The translations under genes were made by a program, and so were the position numbers. From assembly GCF_014764445.1 (NCBI RefSeq), contig NZ_CP061721.1, positions 4,030,001 through 4,094,000 of the forward strand: 64,000 nucleotides of DNA. Reading direction: 5' to 3'. Under the pieces are notes generated by a model. The model was not told the origin of the DNA. It worked only from the letters and a program-made list of their open reading frames with translations, and did not search any database. This DNA comes from Pseudarthrobacter sp. BIM B-2242 (GTDB lineage Bacteria > Actinomycetota > Actinomycetes > Actinomycetales > Micrococcaceae). Every line of letters begins with the position of its first letter. Within the stretch, counting starts at the first letter, position 1. Below are positions 1 through 7,390 of the stretch, piece by piece.

Positions 1-41
1 GTGTGTTGTCCGCCCTCGGCGCGGACTTCCCGGGCGGCTAA
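1..41 (+). CDS. 3' tail of a gene entering from the left edge (tentative)
   Basis: In frame 3 the first bases read as a short peptide tail ending in LSALGADFPGG and a TAA at 39-41. Every third codon position is G or C, as expected for coding DNA here, and the next gene is convergent and begins its stop codon at 64. Only about 13 codons are visible, so the product cannot be named and the call may be wrong. Confidence 0.3.
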   Translation, partial: VLSALGADFPGG

Positions 42-63
42 CCTGCCTGCCTGGAGCCGGGCG

Positions 64-1539
64 TTACTGGACCGTCGCGGTCAGCCGGGCCACGTTGTCG
101 ATGTAACGGGCCGCGAGGGGCCGGTTGACCCAGTCCTCAAGCAGGAGTTCCTGCGAGATGTCCCGGTAGGTGTTCTCCACTGCCCGCATATCGTTCACAA
201 TGTCCTCGCCGAGCAGCATGACCGAGACCTCCAGGTTCAGCGAGAAGGACCGCATGTCCATGTTGCTGGAGCCGAGAACGGCCACTTCGTCGTCAATGGT
301 GAAGTGCTTGGCGTGCAGGACATACGGCGCCTTGTAGAGGTAGATCCGGACGCCTGCCTCCAGCAGGGCCTCGTAGTACGAACGCTGGGCGTGATGGACC
401 AGGAACTGATCGCCCTTCTCGGAGACGAACAACTCCACGTCCACGCCGCGCTGGGCGGCAGTGGTGATGGCATAGAGCAGCGAGTCGTCCGGGACGAAGT
501 ACGGGCTGCAGATGGAAATCCGGTGCTGCGCGGAGTAGATCAGCGTGTTGAAGAGGCGCAGGTTGTTCTCGGTGATGAACCCGGGACCGCTGGGCACCAC
601 CTGGGCTGTGACGTTGCCCGGCTCCGGGTTGGCCGGAAGCTGCAGCTGGTGTTCGAGGTTCTCGTCCGTCTCGCTGAGCCAGTCGGTGGCAAAAACCACG
701 TTCAGGGTGGTGACGATCGGGCCCCTCAGGCGGGCCATCAGTTCCACCCATTCACGGCCGGCCTTGCGGTGTTTCGGGTTGTTGTAGGACGGCTCGATCA
801 GGTTCTGTGAACCCGTGAACGCGAGTTCGCCGTCCACCACCATGATCTTGCGGTGGTTCCTCAGGTCCGGGCGGCGCCACTGACCGTGGATCGGCAGCAG
901 GGGCAGCATGCGCTTCCACTGGATCTTGCTTGCCCTGAGCCGCCGGAGGAGGTTGCGGTAGCCCGTGACCCGCAGAGTGCCGATGTGGTCGAACAGGACC
1001 CGGACTTCCACGCCGCGCTCTGCAGCTTCTTCCATCGCCGTCAGCAGTTCGTCGGTGATGTGGTCCGTGCTCATGATGTAGAACTCGGCATTGACGAACT
1101 TCTTGGCTTTCCGCACCGCCTCGGTCATGGCAAAGATCGAGTCCGGGTAGCCGGGAATAAGGTCAACGGAGTTGCCGTCCACCATGGGCAGGGAGCCCAG
1201 CCTGCGGTTCAGTTCACCGGCGGACTTGACCCATTCCGGGCCCGGGTAGTCGCTTTCGACGTCAGCCAGGGACGAGATGCCCGCCCGCACCCGGGTGTTG
1301 ACAATCTCCTGCTGCTGGCGGCGGCGGCTGGAGAGCTTGAAGTTGCCGAACAGCAGGAACAGCGCCAGGCCCACGAACGGCACAAAGAAGATTCCCAACA
1401 GCCATGCCATGGCCGTGGTGGGACGCCTGTTGCCTGGAATGATGCCGACGGCGAGGACCCGGATCACCAGGTCCGCGATGCTCAGCACCACCACAATCCA
1501 CGTCGGCGCGGTACCGGCAAGCGAAACTGGCCACAACAC
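64..1539 (-). CDS. cls: Cardiolipin synthase / phospholipase D family protein
   Basis: A membrane phospholipid synthase that condenses phosphatidylglycerol with a second phospholipid to form cardiolipin. The protein has two hydrophobic N-terminal segments (around TWIVVVLSIADLVIRVLAVG and AWLLGIFFVPFVGLALFLLF), a basic loop, then two PLD catalytic HKD motifs: HRKIMVVD, followed by FTGSQN, and HAKHFTID, followed by GSSNMDMRSF. About 491 residues, normal for bacterial Cls. A GTG at 1539 has a G-rich stretch 8 nt upstream; a TTG at 1590 would add 17 residues and cannot be excluded. It is divergent from the pabC-like gene. Confidence 0.9.
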   Translation of the reverse strand: MLWPVSLAGTAPTWIVVVLSIADLVIRVLAVGIIPGNRRPTTAMAWLLGIFFVPFVGLALFLLFGNFKLSSRRRQQQEIVNTRVRAGISSLADVESDYPGPEWVKSAGELNRRLGSLPMVDGNSVDLIPGYPDSIFAMTEAVRKAKKFVNAEFYIMSTDHITDELLTAMEEAAERGVEVRVLFDHIGTLRVTGYRNLLRRLRASKIQWKRMLPLLPIHGQWRRPDLRNHRKIMVVDGELAFTGSQNLIEPSYNNPKHRKAGREWVELMARLRGPIVTTLNVVFATDWLSETDENLEHQLQLPANPEPGNVTAQVVPSGPGFITENNLRLFNTLIYSAQHRISICSPYFVPDDSLLYAITTAAQRGVDVELFVSEKGDQFLVHHAQRSYYEALLEAGVRIYLYKAPYVLHAKHFTIDDEVAVLGSSNMDMRSFSLNLEVSVMLLGEDIVNDMRAVENTYRDISQELLLEDWVNRPLAARYIDNVARLTATVQ

Positions 1540-1633
1540 TGGAAAAACCCCCGGGATATGCGCACCGGCGGACGGGTTCCGGCCGGGCAATGAACCACAG
1601 CTTAGCCGCGCCGGGCCCGACTAAGCTGGAGCC

Positions 1634-2572
1634 ATGACTTCTCCTGCTCCCGTGGTGCTCGTTTTCCTTGACCCTGCGGTCCCGGCCGGCCGGCTTGCCG
1701 ACGCTTCGCAGCCACAGCTGATGGCCACGGACCAGGGTGCCACCCGCGGTGACGGCATCTTCGAATCCATGCTCGCGGTGGGCGGTGACGTGCGGAAGCT
1801 GCAGGCCCACCTGGACCGGTTGGGCGGCTCCGCGAAGGCCCTTGACCTGGTGATCCCGGCGCAGGACCAATGGCGCGCGGCCATCGCCACAGGCGTGGCT
1901 GAGCACCGCAGCCAGCACCCGGCACCTTCCGCGGCCGAGGACGAAGTGGTGGTCAAGCTCGTGGCCACGCGCGGCCCCGAAGGTGCCGACTCCCCCACGT
2001 GCTGGGTCCAGGTTTCTCCGGTCGGCGCCCTGGGCCGGCGCCAGCGCGAGGCCGGCATCGACGTCATCCTGCTGGACCGCGGGTACGACAGTGACGCCGC
2101 CGAACGCGCACCGTGGCTGTTGCTCGGGGCGAAGACCCTGTCCTATGCGGTGAACATGGCCGCGCTCCGGCATGCACACAAGCAAGGGGCCGACGACGTC
2201 ATCTTCCTCTCCACCGACGGCCGCGTCCTGGAGGGCCCCACGTCAACGGTCCTGCTGGCCCACGTGGAAACGGTGGACGACGGCGCCGGCGCCCGCACCG
2301 TCCGCCGGCTCATTACACCCCAGCTGGACACCGGCATCCTCCCCGGCACCTCCCAGAATGCGCTCTTCAGCGCAGCGAAGGCGGCGGGATGGGAGCTGGG
2401 ATACGGCCCGCTGGAGCCGCAGGACCTGCTGGACGCCGATGCCGTATGGCTGATTTCCAGCATCCGGCTGCTGGCGCCCGTGAACCACATCGACGGCAAG
2501 GAAATCGGTACGCCGGCCCTGCAGAAACAGCTGACTGCCGAACTGAACGCGCTGTACGCAGGGATCCAGTAG
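1634..2572 (+). CDS. pabC: Class IV PLP aminotransferase, probably aminodeoxychorismate lyase
   Basis: A 312-residue fold-type IV PLP enzyme. The Schiff-base lysine is in LLGAKTLSYAVNMAA, and the downstream DGRVLEGPTSTVLL motif is the typical cofactor-binding region. The family includes aminodeoxychorismate lyase (p-aminobenzoate step of folate synthesis), branched-chain and D-amino acid aminotransferases; the lyase is the usual assignment for this actinobacterial type, but sequence alone does not fix the substrate. There is no normally spaced Shine-Dalgarno: TAAGCT at 1622-1627 lies 6 nt before the ATG, which suggests a leaderless mRNA. The NUDIX gene starts 6 nt after its stop. Confidence 0.8.
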   Translation: MTSPAPVVLVFLDPAVPAGRLADASQPQLMATDQGATRGDGIFESMLAVGGDVRKLQAHLDRLGGSAKALDLVIPAQDQWRAAIATGVAEHRSQHPAPSAAEDEVVVKLVATRGPEGADSPTCWVQVSPVGALGRRQREAGIDVILLDRGYDSDAAERAPWLLLGAKTLSYAVNMAALRHAHKQGADDVIFLSTDGRVLEGPTSTVLLAHVETVDDGAGARTVRRLITPQLDTGILPGTSQNALFSAAKAAGWELGYGPLEPQDLLDADAVWLISSIRLLAPVNHIDGKEIGTPALQKQLTAELNALYAGIQ

Positions 2573-2578
2573 GCCGCC

Positions 2579-3061
2579 GTGCCTGTTCGAAGCGCGGGCA
2601 TCCTGCTCTACCGGCACGGTGGGGCGGGCGGGCTGGAACTCTGGATAGCGCACATGGGCGGACCGTTCTGGGCCGGCAAGCAGGCCCACTCCTGGTCCCT
2701 CCCCAAAGGTGAGTACCAGCCCGACGAAGATCCGCTGGTGGCTGCCCGGCGGGAGTTCACCGAGGAAATCGGCACACCGCCACCTGCCGTTGAATACATT
2801 TCCCTGGGCGAGTTCCGGCAGCCGTCCGGGAAGCTCATCACGGTCTTCGCCGCTGAGACCGACTTTCAGCCCGGCAGGATTGTCAGCAACACGTTCCCCC
2901 TGGAATGGCCGAAAGGCTCGGGGACCATCCAGGATTTTCCGGAGATCGACGACGCCCGGTGGGTCAGTGAAGCGGAGGCCCGGAACAAGCTCGTCAAGGG
3001 CCAGCTTCCCATCCTTGACGCCCTCGTCAAGGCCCTGTTGCAAAGGCAGGATCATCCGTAA
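2579..3061 (+). CDS. NUDIX hydrolase
   Basis: A 160-residue NUDIX protein. The full Nudix box is visible: GEYQPDE followed by REFTEEIGT (pattern GX5EX7REUXEEXGU), which binds the metal and catalyses hydrolysis of a nucleoside diphosphate linked to another moiety. The N-terminal SAGILLYRHGGAGGLELWIAHMGGPFW and LPKGE resemble the DATP/AP4A pyrophosphohydrolase subgroup, but the substrate is not determined. The start is a GTG at 2579, six nucleotides after the pabC-like stop, so the two are probably co-transcribed. The PPOX gene follows after 10 nt. Confidence 0.88.
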   Translation: MPVRSAGILLYRHGGAGGLELWIAHMGGPFWAGKQAHSWSLPKGEYQPDEDPLVAARREFTEEIGTPPPAVEYISLGEFRQPSGKLITVFAAETDFQPGRIVSNTFPLEWPKGSGTIQDFPEIDDARWVSEAEARNKLVKGQLPILDALVKALLQRQDHP

Positions 3062-3071
3062 GGTGTGGTCC

Positions 3072-3536
3072 ATGAACTCGCACACGCAGCCCGCTGACAA
3101 CCTGACCTTCGACCAGTGCTGGGAATTGCTTGAAGACGACACTGTAGGGCGCCTGGCTCTTGTGGTGGACGGCCATCCCGAGATTTTTCCGGTGAATTAC
3201 GTTGTGCACCGCCGGAGCATCGTTTTCCGGACCGCAGGCGGCTCCAAGCTCTGGGGCGCCGAGGCGGCCCGCCCGGCCGCGCTGGAGATTGACGGCTACG
3301 ATCCCCACACCGAAGAGGCCTGGAGCGTTGTGGCACGCGGAGACACTGAGGTGATCGAGGATCAGGCCGACAAGGATGCCGTCGACGCCCTGAGCCTGGA
3401 ACCATGGCAGGCCGGCCCCAAGGACAACTACATCCGGCTGACCGTCAAAGCCCTGACCGGCCGGCGCTTCCAGGTCATCAAGCCTGACGTCTGGAACACC
3501 AGGCTGTCGGACCGCCGCCGCGCATCCTTCGAATAA
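3072..3536 (+). CDS. Pyridoxamine 5'-phosphate oxidase-family flavin-binding protein
   Basis: A 154-residue split-barrel protein of the PPOX/FMN-binding superfamily. Visible family features are the N-terminal CWELLEDDTVGRLALVVDGHPEIFPVNY strand block and the central IVFRTAGGSKL segment that contacts the flavin phosphate in relatives. Many actinobacterial members use F420 or bind FMN or haem; the sequence does not say which. An open frame extends upstream through the NUDIX gene, but the ATG at 3072 gives the conserved N-terminus. It is last in a likely three-gene unit and is followed by a strong terminator. Confidence 0.82.
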   Translation: MNSHTQPADNLTFDQCWELLEDDTVGRLALVVDGHPEIFPVNYVVHRRSIVFRTAGGSKLWGAEAARPAALEIDGYDPHTEEAWSVVARGDTEVIEDQADKDAVDALSLEPWQAGPKDNYIRLTVKALTGRRFQVIKPDVWNTRLSDRRRASFE

Positions 3537-3553
3537 CGAACAGCACAGGACAG

Positions 3554-3585
3554 CAGGAAGGGCCGGGTCACCCCGGCCCTTCCTG
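3554..3585. terminator. Bidirectional rho-independent-type hairpin
   Basis: A perfect 14-bp stem, CAGGAAGGGCCGGG at 3554-3567 and its complement at 3572-3585, encloses the 4-nt loop TCAC. It lies between the convergent ends of the PPOX gene and the RidA-like gene, so it can serve both. Confidence 0.85.
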
Positions 3586-3593
3586 TGCCCCGC

Positions 3594-4262
3594 CTACTTC
3601 CCTGAGGGGGCCGGGTAGGCTGCGTCCACCTCCACTTCAACCAGCCACCCGTTGACAGGCAGGTTCTCGATCTCCAGGGCGAACCGTGAGGGCCTCGCGG
3701 CGTTCACCACCAGGGGGTCCGCCGGAGCCGCCGACCCGAGCGGAACCTTCACCGGGGATCCATCGGCGAGGCTCGTGTTTGCGAAGTACTGCCGGTACGC
3801 ACGGTTCCAGCCGTCAAAGTCGGCTTTCTCCGTTCCGGCAGGGTTCTGGAGGAAGACGCGCATGGTGATGACGTCGTCGTAATCCAATCCTGCCTGCGCG
3901 AGGTTCTCGCCGATCCGGCGCAGGGCGTTGATCCCCTGCGCCTCGGTAATGGTGACCCCGGCGGGAAGCACACCGCCGGGGAAGACAGCCGTGTCGATGT
4001 ACCGCTGTTCGCTGCCGGCGGGCGCCGCGCTGTTCAATGCCGACGGGCCCAGGCCGCTGGTCTTGTAGATGGCGGTGTTGGCGCCGATGGCGACGCCCGA
4101 AGCGATCATCGGGTTGTCCTGGCCGGCCGGCAGGTTGGGGACTGTGGTTCCCGGTTTGGGCGCGGCGAGGTCCTCGAAAACGGCCGGTCCGGCGAAAGCG
4201 GCGGTGGCGGTGAGGCACAGGCCGGCAACGCCGGCTGCGATCAGGGAGGTGCGGCGGATCAT
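3594..4262 (-). CDS. Exported RidA/YjgF-family protein
   Basis: RidA proteins hydrolyse reactive enamine/imine intermediates to keto products and ammonia. This 222-residue version starts with a signal peptide (MIRRTSLIAAGVAGLCLTA, cleavage probable after TAAFA). The family core follows: GGVLPAGVTITEAQGINAL, MRVFLQNPAG, and RPSRFALEIENLPVNGWLVEVEVDA. The last holds the arginine and glutamate equivalent to the RidA active-site pair. An ATG at 4319 overlaps the amine oxidase stop as ATGA, but the ATG at 4262 has a GGAAAG site and gives a proper signal peptide, so I prefer it. The context suggests it removes imines made by the upstream amine oxidase. Confidence 0.8.
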   Translation of the reverse strand: MIRRTSLIAAGVAGLCLTATAAFAGPAVFEDLAAPKPGTTVPNLPAGQDNPMIASGVAIGANTAIYKTSGLGPSALNSAAPAGSEQRYIDTAVFPGGVLPAGVTITEAQGINALRRIGENLAQAGLDYDDVITMRVFLQNPAGTEKADFDGWNRAYRQYFANTSLADGSPVKVPLGSAAPADPLVVNAARPSRFALEIENLPVNGWLVEVEVDAAYPAPSGK

Positions 4263-4315
4263 GGGCTTCTTTCCGGGGGTCGGGGTTATGCTGTCGCGGT
4301 GTTCGGACGGGGCGC

Positions 4316-5920
4316 TCATCCGGCCACCGCCGCGGCCACGCGGGTGTGCAGCGCGGTGACTGCCGCCCTGGCGGAGGTCATGGCACCGTGCTGCCAGGCG
4401 ATGGCGTGGCTCAGGTGATCGCCGGCGAAGTAGATGTTGCCAGTGGGCTCCAGCAGCTTGGCGTACTTGGCATCCGTCTGCGACGGCCAGCCCACCCATG
4501 CTCCTTCGGAGAATTCGGTGCTGCCCCAGTCAACCGAGAACGACGCCGAGACGTCCTTTTTGTACACGTCGCCGTGGATGCGCGCGCCTTGGTCAAGGGC
4601 GCGGCTAAGGCGCTTTTCGGGTGACAGGGGCTGGTAGGCGCGGGCGCTGGCGCCCGTGTTGTAGTAGCCCACCATGGTGCCGCGCTGGCCATGAAAACCT
4701 GTGGACGGGTACCACATGTTGCCCAGGTCGATGTTGGTGTTGGTGATGCCGCCGTAGATGCGGTGGTCCTCTTCCCACCACCGTCGCGAGTACTCGATGC
4801 CGATCTTGCCCGCGTCGCTGGGTGTGGCGAATTTGAGGGCATCAAGCACGTCGGCGGGGAGGTTGCCGGGAATTTTGGCGGCGATGTGGGGCGGCAGTGT
4901 GTTGACTGCGAAGTCGGCTTCAAGGCTCTTGGTCTGGCCGCCGGGGTTGGTGTAGTCCACGGAGACCCCGGTGGCGGTGTTGTTCAGCGAGAGGACCCTG
5001 GCGCCGTACACAATCTTGTCCTTGCCGATGGCTGCTTCGAAGGCGTAGGGGATCTTGTCCATGCCGCCCACGGGCTGGAACATCATCATCGCCTGGTCCC
5101 AGCCGAATTCGAACGAGAAGTAGTTACCGACGCCGCTGGCGAAGACGTCGGACAAGGCATCCGGGGCCAGGGGTGTGCCGGCTTCCAGGCCCGCTCCGGG
5201 AGCCACGGAGTAGCCCTTCCGTCCGCTGCCCGAGTACTTGTAGCTCGCCGCCGCATTTCCGGGGACCTTGCCTCCGATGGCGCCGAAGTTGCCCAGGAAG
5301 GAGATGAGGTTTTCCTTGTCGGCCGGGCTGAGGTAGCTGTCCAGCGAACCCTGGTCCGTGGCTTTTGCGAGCAGTTCGGACACGTAGCCGTAGACGTCTG
5401 CCTTGGCGGCACGGTGGCGGACCGGAGTGTTGGAGAGCTTGGAGCTGCCCTCGCGGAAAAGGTAGCCGTCCGCGTTCTGGTTGGTGAAGGGCTCGATGGC
5501 GACGCCGAGTTCCTTGCAGTAGTCAAGGGTGATGTGGTGCTGCGGGATCCGGCCGGGCCCGGCATTCATGTACTGGTCTTTGGAGAAGGCTGCCCGTTGG
5601 GTGACCCCCTTCAGGTCGGTTTCCTCGGTGCCGCCCCGGACCGTCCAATTGCGGCCGCCCGGACGCATACGCGCTTCCAGGATGGTCACCTTGTAGCCGG
5701 CTTTGCCGAGCTCGTAGGCGGTGGTCAGGCCGGCGATGCCGCCGCCAAGCACCACCACGGACTTGCCCGCCCCGTTGACATCGCTCTTACGCGGGGCCGC
5801 AAACGCCGGCGTGGCCGAGTCAGGAGCGAGCCCCATGGCCTCCATGGTCTGGTACATCACCCCGGCGCCACCCACCATGCCCACATAGCGGAGGAAATTC
5901 CTGCGAGTCGCATCTGTCAA
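4316..5920 (-). CDS. Tat-exported flavin-dependent amine oxidase (monoamine/L-amino acid oxidase family)
   Basis: Oxidises an amine or amino acid to an imine with release of peroxide. The N-terminus TRRNFLRYVGMVGG is a twin-arginine signal. The FAD dinucleotide fold follows (VVVLGGGIAGLTTAYELGKAGYKV), then RMRPGGRNWTVRGG. Near the C-terminus GNIYFAGDHLSHAIAWQHGAMTSA is the second FAD-binding signature. About 534 residues, normal for the family. A TTG at 5920 is preceded by AAAGGGA at good spacing; a GTG at 5935 lacks a site. The RidA-like gene follows directly, pairing imine production with imine hydrolysis outside the cytoplasm. The substrate is unknown. Confidence 0.85.
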   Translation of the reverse strand: MTDATRRNFLRYVGMVGGAGVMYQTMEAMGLAPDSATPAFAAPRKSDVNGAGKSVVVLGGGIAGLTTAYELGKAGYKVTILEARMRPGGRNWTVRGGTEETDLKGVTQRAAFSKDQYMNAGPGRIPQHHITLDYCKELGVAIEPFTNQNADGYLFREGSSKLSNTPVRHRAAKADVYGYVSELLAKATDQGSLDSYLSPADKENLISFLGNFGAIGGKVPGNAAASYKYSGSGRKGYSVAPGAGLEAGTPLAPDALSDVFASGVGNYFSFEFGWDQAMMMFQPVGGMDKIPYAFEAAIGKDKIVYGARVLSLNNTATGVSVDYTNPGGQTKSLEADFAVNTLPPHIAAKIPGNLPADVLDALKFATPSDAGKIGIEYSRRWWEEDHRIYGGITNTNIDLGNMWYPSTGFHGQRGTMVGYYNTGASARAYQPLSPEKRLSRALDQGARIHGDVYKKDVSASFSVDWGSTEFSEGAWVGWPSQTDAKYAKLLEPTGNIYFAGDHLSHAIAWQHGAMTSARAAVTALHTRVAAAVAG

Positions 5921-6112
5921 TTTTTTCCCTTTCACCGAAGCGTTACAAAAGGGAGCGTAGAGGCAGAATGTTTCGTCAAAGGACGTGACAATTTCCGTGT
6001 TGTACCGTTCACATTTCCGGAAGATGAACGCGGTTCATGGACAGTTAAGAGCATGCCGGGACCTGCCATCCGTGGCATGCTGGCAGTAACGGCACTACCG
6101 AAAGGCACCACC

Positions 6113-7351
6113 ATGGGCAACGACGCCAAGGTTGATCCGTCCCCAGCAGCAGCCGGCGGCACCGCCGACCGCACCCCGGTCATCCTGGGCGGTGCCCGCA
6201 CTCCCTTCGGCCGGTTCCGCGGCGGCCTGGCCGGGCTGACGTCCACCGAACTTGGCGCCCACGCCATCCGCCATGCGCTGGACCGGACGGGCGTGGCGCC
6301 GGAGCAGGTCCAGGCCGTGATCGTGGGCCAGGTCATCCAGGCCGGCGCCGGCCAGGGACCCGCACGGCAGGCCAGCCTCGCCGCCGGAATCGGGTGGGAC
6401 GTGCCCGCCGTGACCATCAACAAACTGTGCCTGTCCGGGCTGACCGCCGTGATCGATGCCGCCCGGATGATCCGCGCCGGCGAGGCCGACTTCATTGTCG
6501 CAGCGGGCCAGGAATCCATGACCAACGCTCCGCACCTGCTGCCCCGGCTCCGGAGCGGCGTTGCCATCGGCGATGCGCCGCTGCTGGATGCGCTGAACTT
6601 TGACGGCCTGCAGGACCCCCGCACCGGCGAGCTGATGGGTTCCGCTACGGACGCCGTCAATGCACGCCTTGGCATCGGCCGCCAGGCCCAGGACGACGTC
6701 GCTGCCCGTTCCCATCAACGGGCCGAAGCCGCCCGGACGGCCGGGTACCTGGCCGAGGAGATCGCTCCGGTGGAGGTCCCGCAGCGCCGCGGCGCCGCCG
6801 TCGTGATTGATACAGACGAAGGGATCAGGCCGGGCACGACGCCCGAGACCCTCGCGGCGCTGAAACCCGCCTTCTCCACAGCGGACACCGCCACCATCAC
6901 CGCCGGGTCCTCCTCGCCGCTGTCCGACGGTGCAGCCGCCGTGGTGGTGGCCAGCAAGGCAGCGGCGGAAGCGGCCGGGCTCAGCTGGATCGCTGAGATC
7001 GGCAGCCACGGCCAGACTGCCGGACCAGACGGCTCCCTGCACTCCCAACCTTCCCGGGCCATCGGGCGCGCCCTGAAACTCGAGGGCCTGACCGTGGCAG
7101 ATCTGGACCTCATCGAGATCAATGAGGCCTTCGCCTCGGTGGTGGTGCAGTCTGCGAAGGACCTGGGGATCGACGCCGAAAGAATCAACGCCGACGGCGG
7201 GGCCATTGCCCTGGGACATCCGGTGGGCGCCTCCGGGGCCCGCCTCGTGCTGCATCAGGCCCTCGCCCTGAAACGCCGCGGCGGCGGCACCGGTGTTGTG
7301 GCCCTGTGCGGCGGCGGCGGCCAGGGCGAGGCCCTGATCCTTAAGGCCTGA
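6113..7351 (+). CDS. Thiolase (acetyl-CoA C-acetyltransferase)
   Basis: A 412-residue thiolase-superfamily enzyme for reversible condensation or cleavage of acyl-CoA and acetyl-CoA. The acylated cysteine is in VTINKLCLSGLTAVIDAARMI, the catalytic histidine in IALGHPVGASGARLVL, and the second cysteine in VVALCGGGGQGEALIL. The NEAFASVV motif is also present. An open frame continues far upstream, but the ATG at 6113 has a GAAAGG site and gives the family N-terminus. It is divergent from the amine oxidase, with 192 nt between the starts. Biosynthetic or degradative role cannot be told from sequence. Confidence 0.93.
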   Translation: MGNDAKVDPSPAAAGGTADRTPVILGGARTPFGRFRGGLAGLTSTELGAHAIRHALDRTGVAPEQVQAVIVGQVIQAGAGQGPARQASLAAGIGWDVPAVTINKLCLSGLTAVIDAARMIRAGEADFIVAAGQESMTNAPHLLPRLRSGVAIGDAPLLDALNFDGLQDPRTGELMGSATDAVNARLGIGRQAQDDVAARSHQRAEAARTAGYLAEEIAPVEVPQRRGAAVVIDTDEGIRPGTTPETLAALKPAFSTADTATITAGSSSPLSDGAAAVVVASKAAAEAAGLSWIAEIGSHGQTAGPDGSLHSQPSRAIGRALKLEGLTVADLDLIEINEAFASVVVQSAKDLGIDAERINADGGAIALGHPVGASGARLVLHQALALKRRGGGTGVVALCGGGGQGEALILKA

Positions 7352-7390
7352 CGCCCGGTCAGCGGGCTTAGGGGGTCAGCGGACAGCGGC

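Noticed and set aside
4691..6112. Open frame continuing 1.4 kb upstream of the thiolase ATG
   Set aside because: It is antisense to the amine oxidase gene, has no family similarity, and the thiolase begins properly at 6113 with a ribosome site. High-GC DNA leaves many such frames open.
7352..7390. Short hairpin GCCCG-GTCAG-CGGGC after the thiolase
   Set aside because: Only five base pairs and no T tract; too weak to call a terminator.
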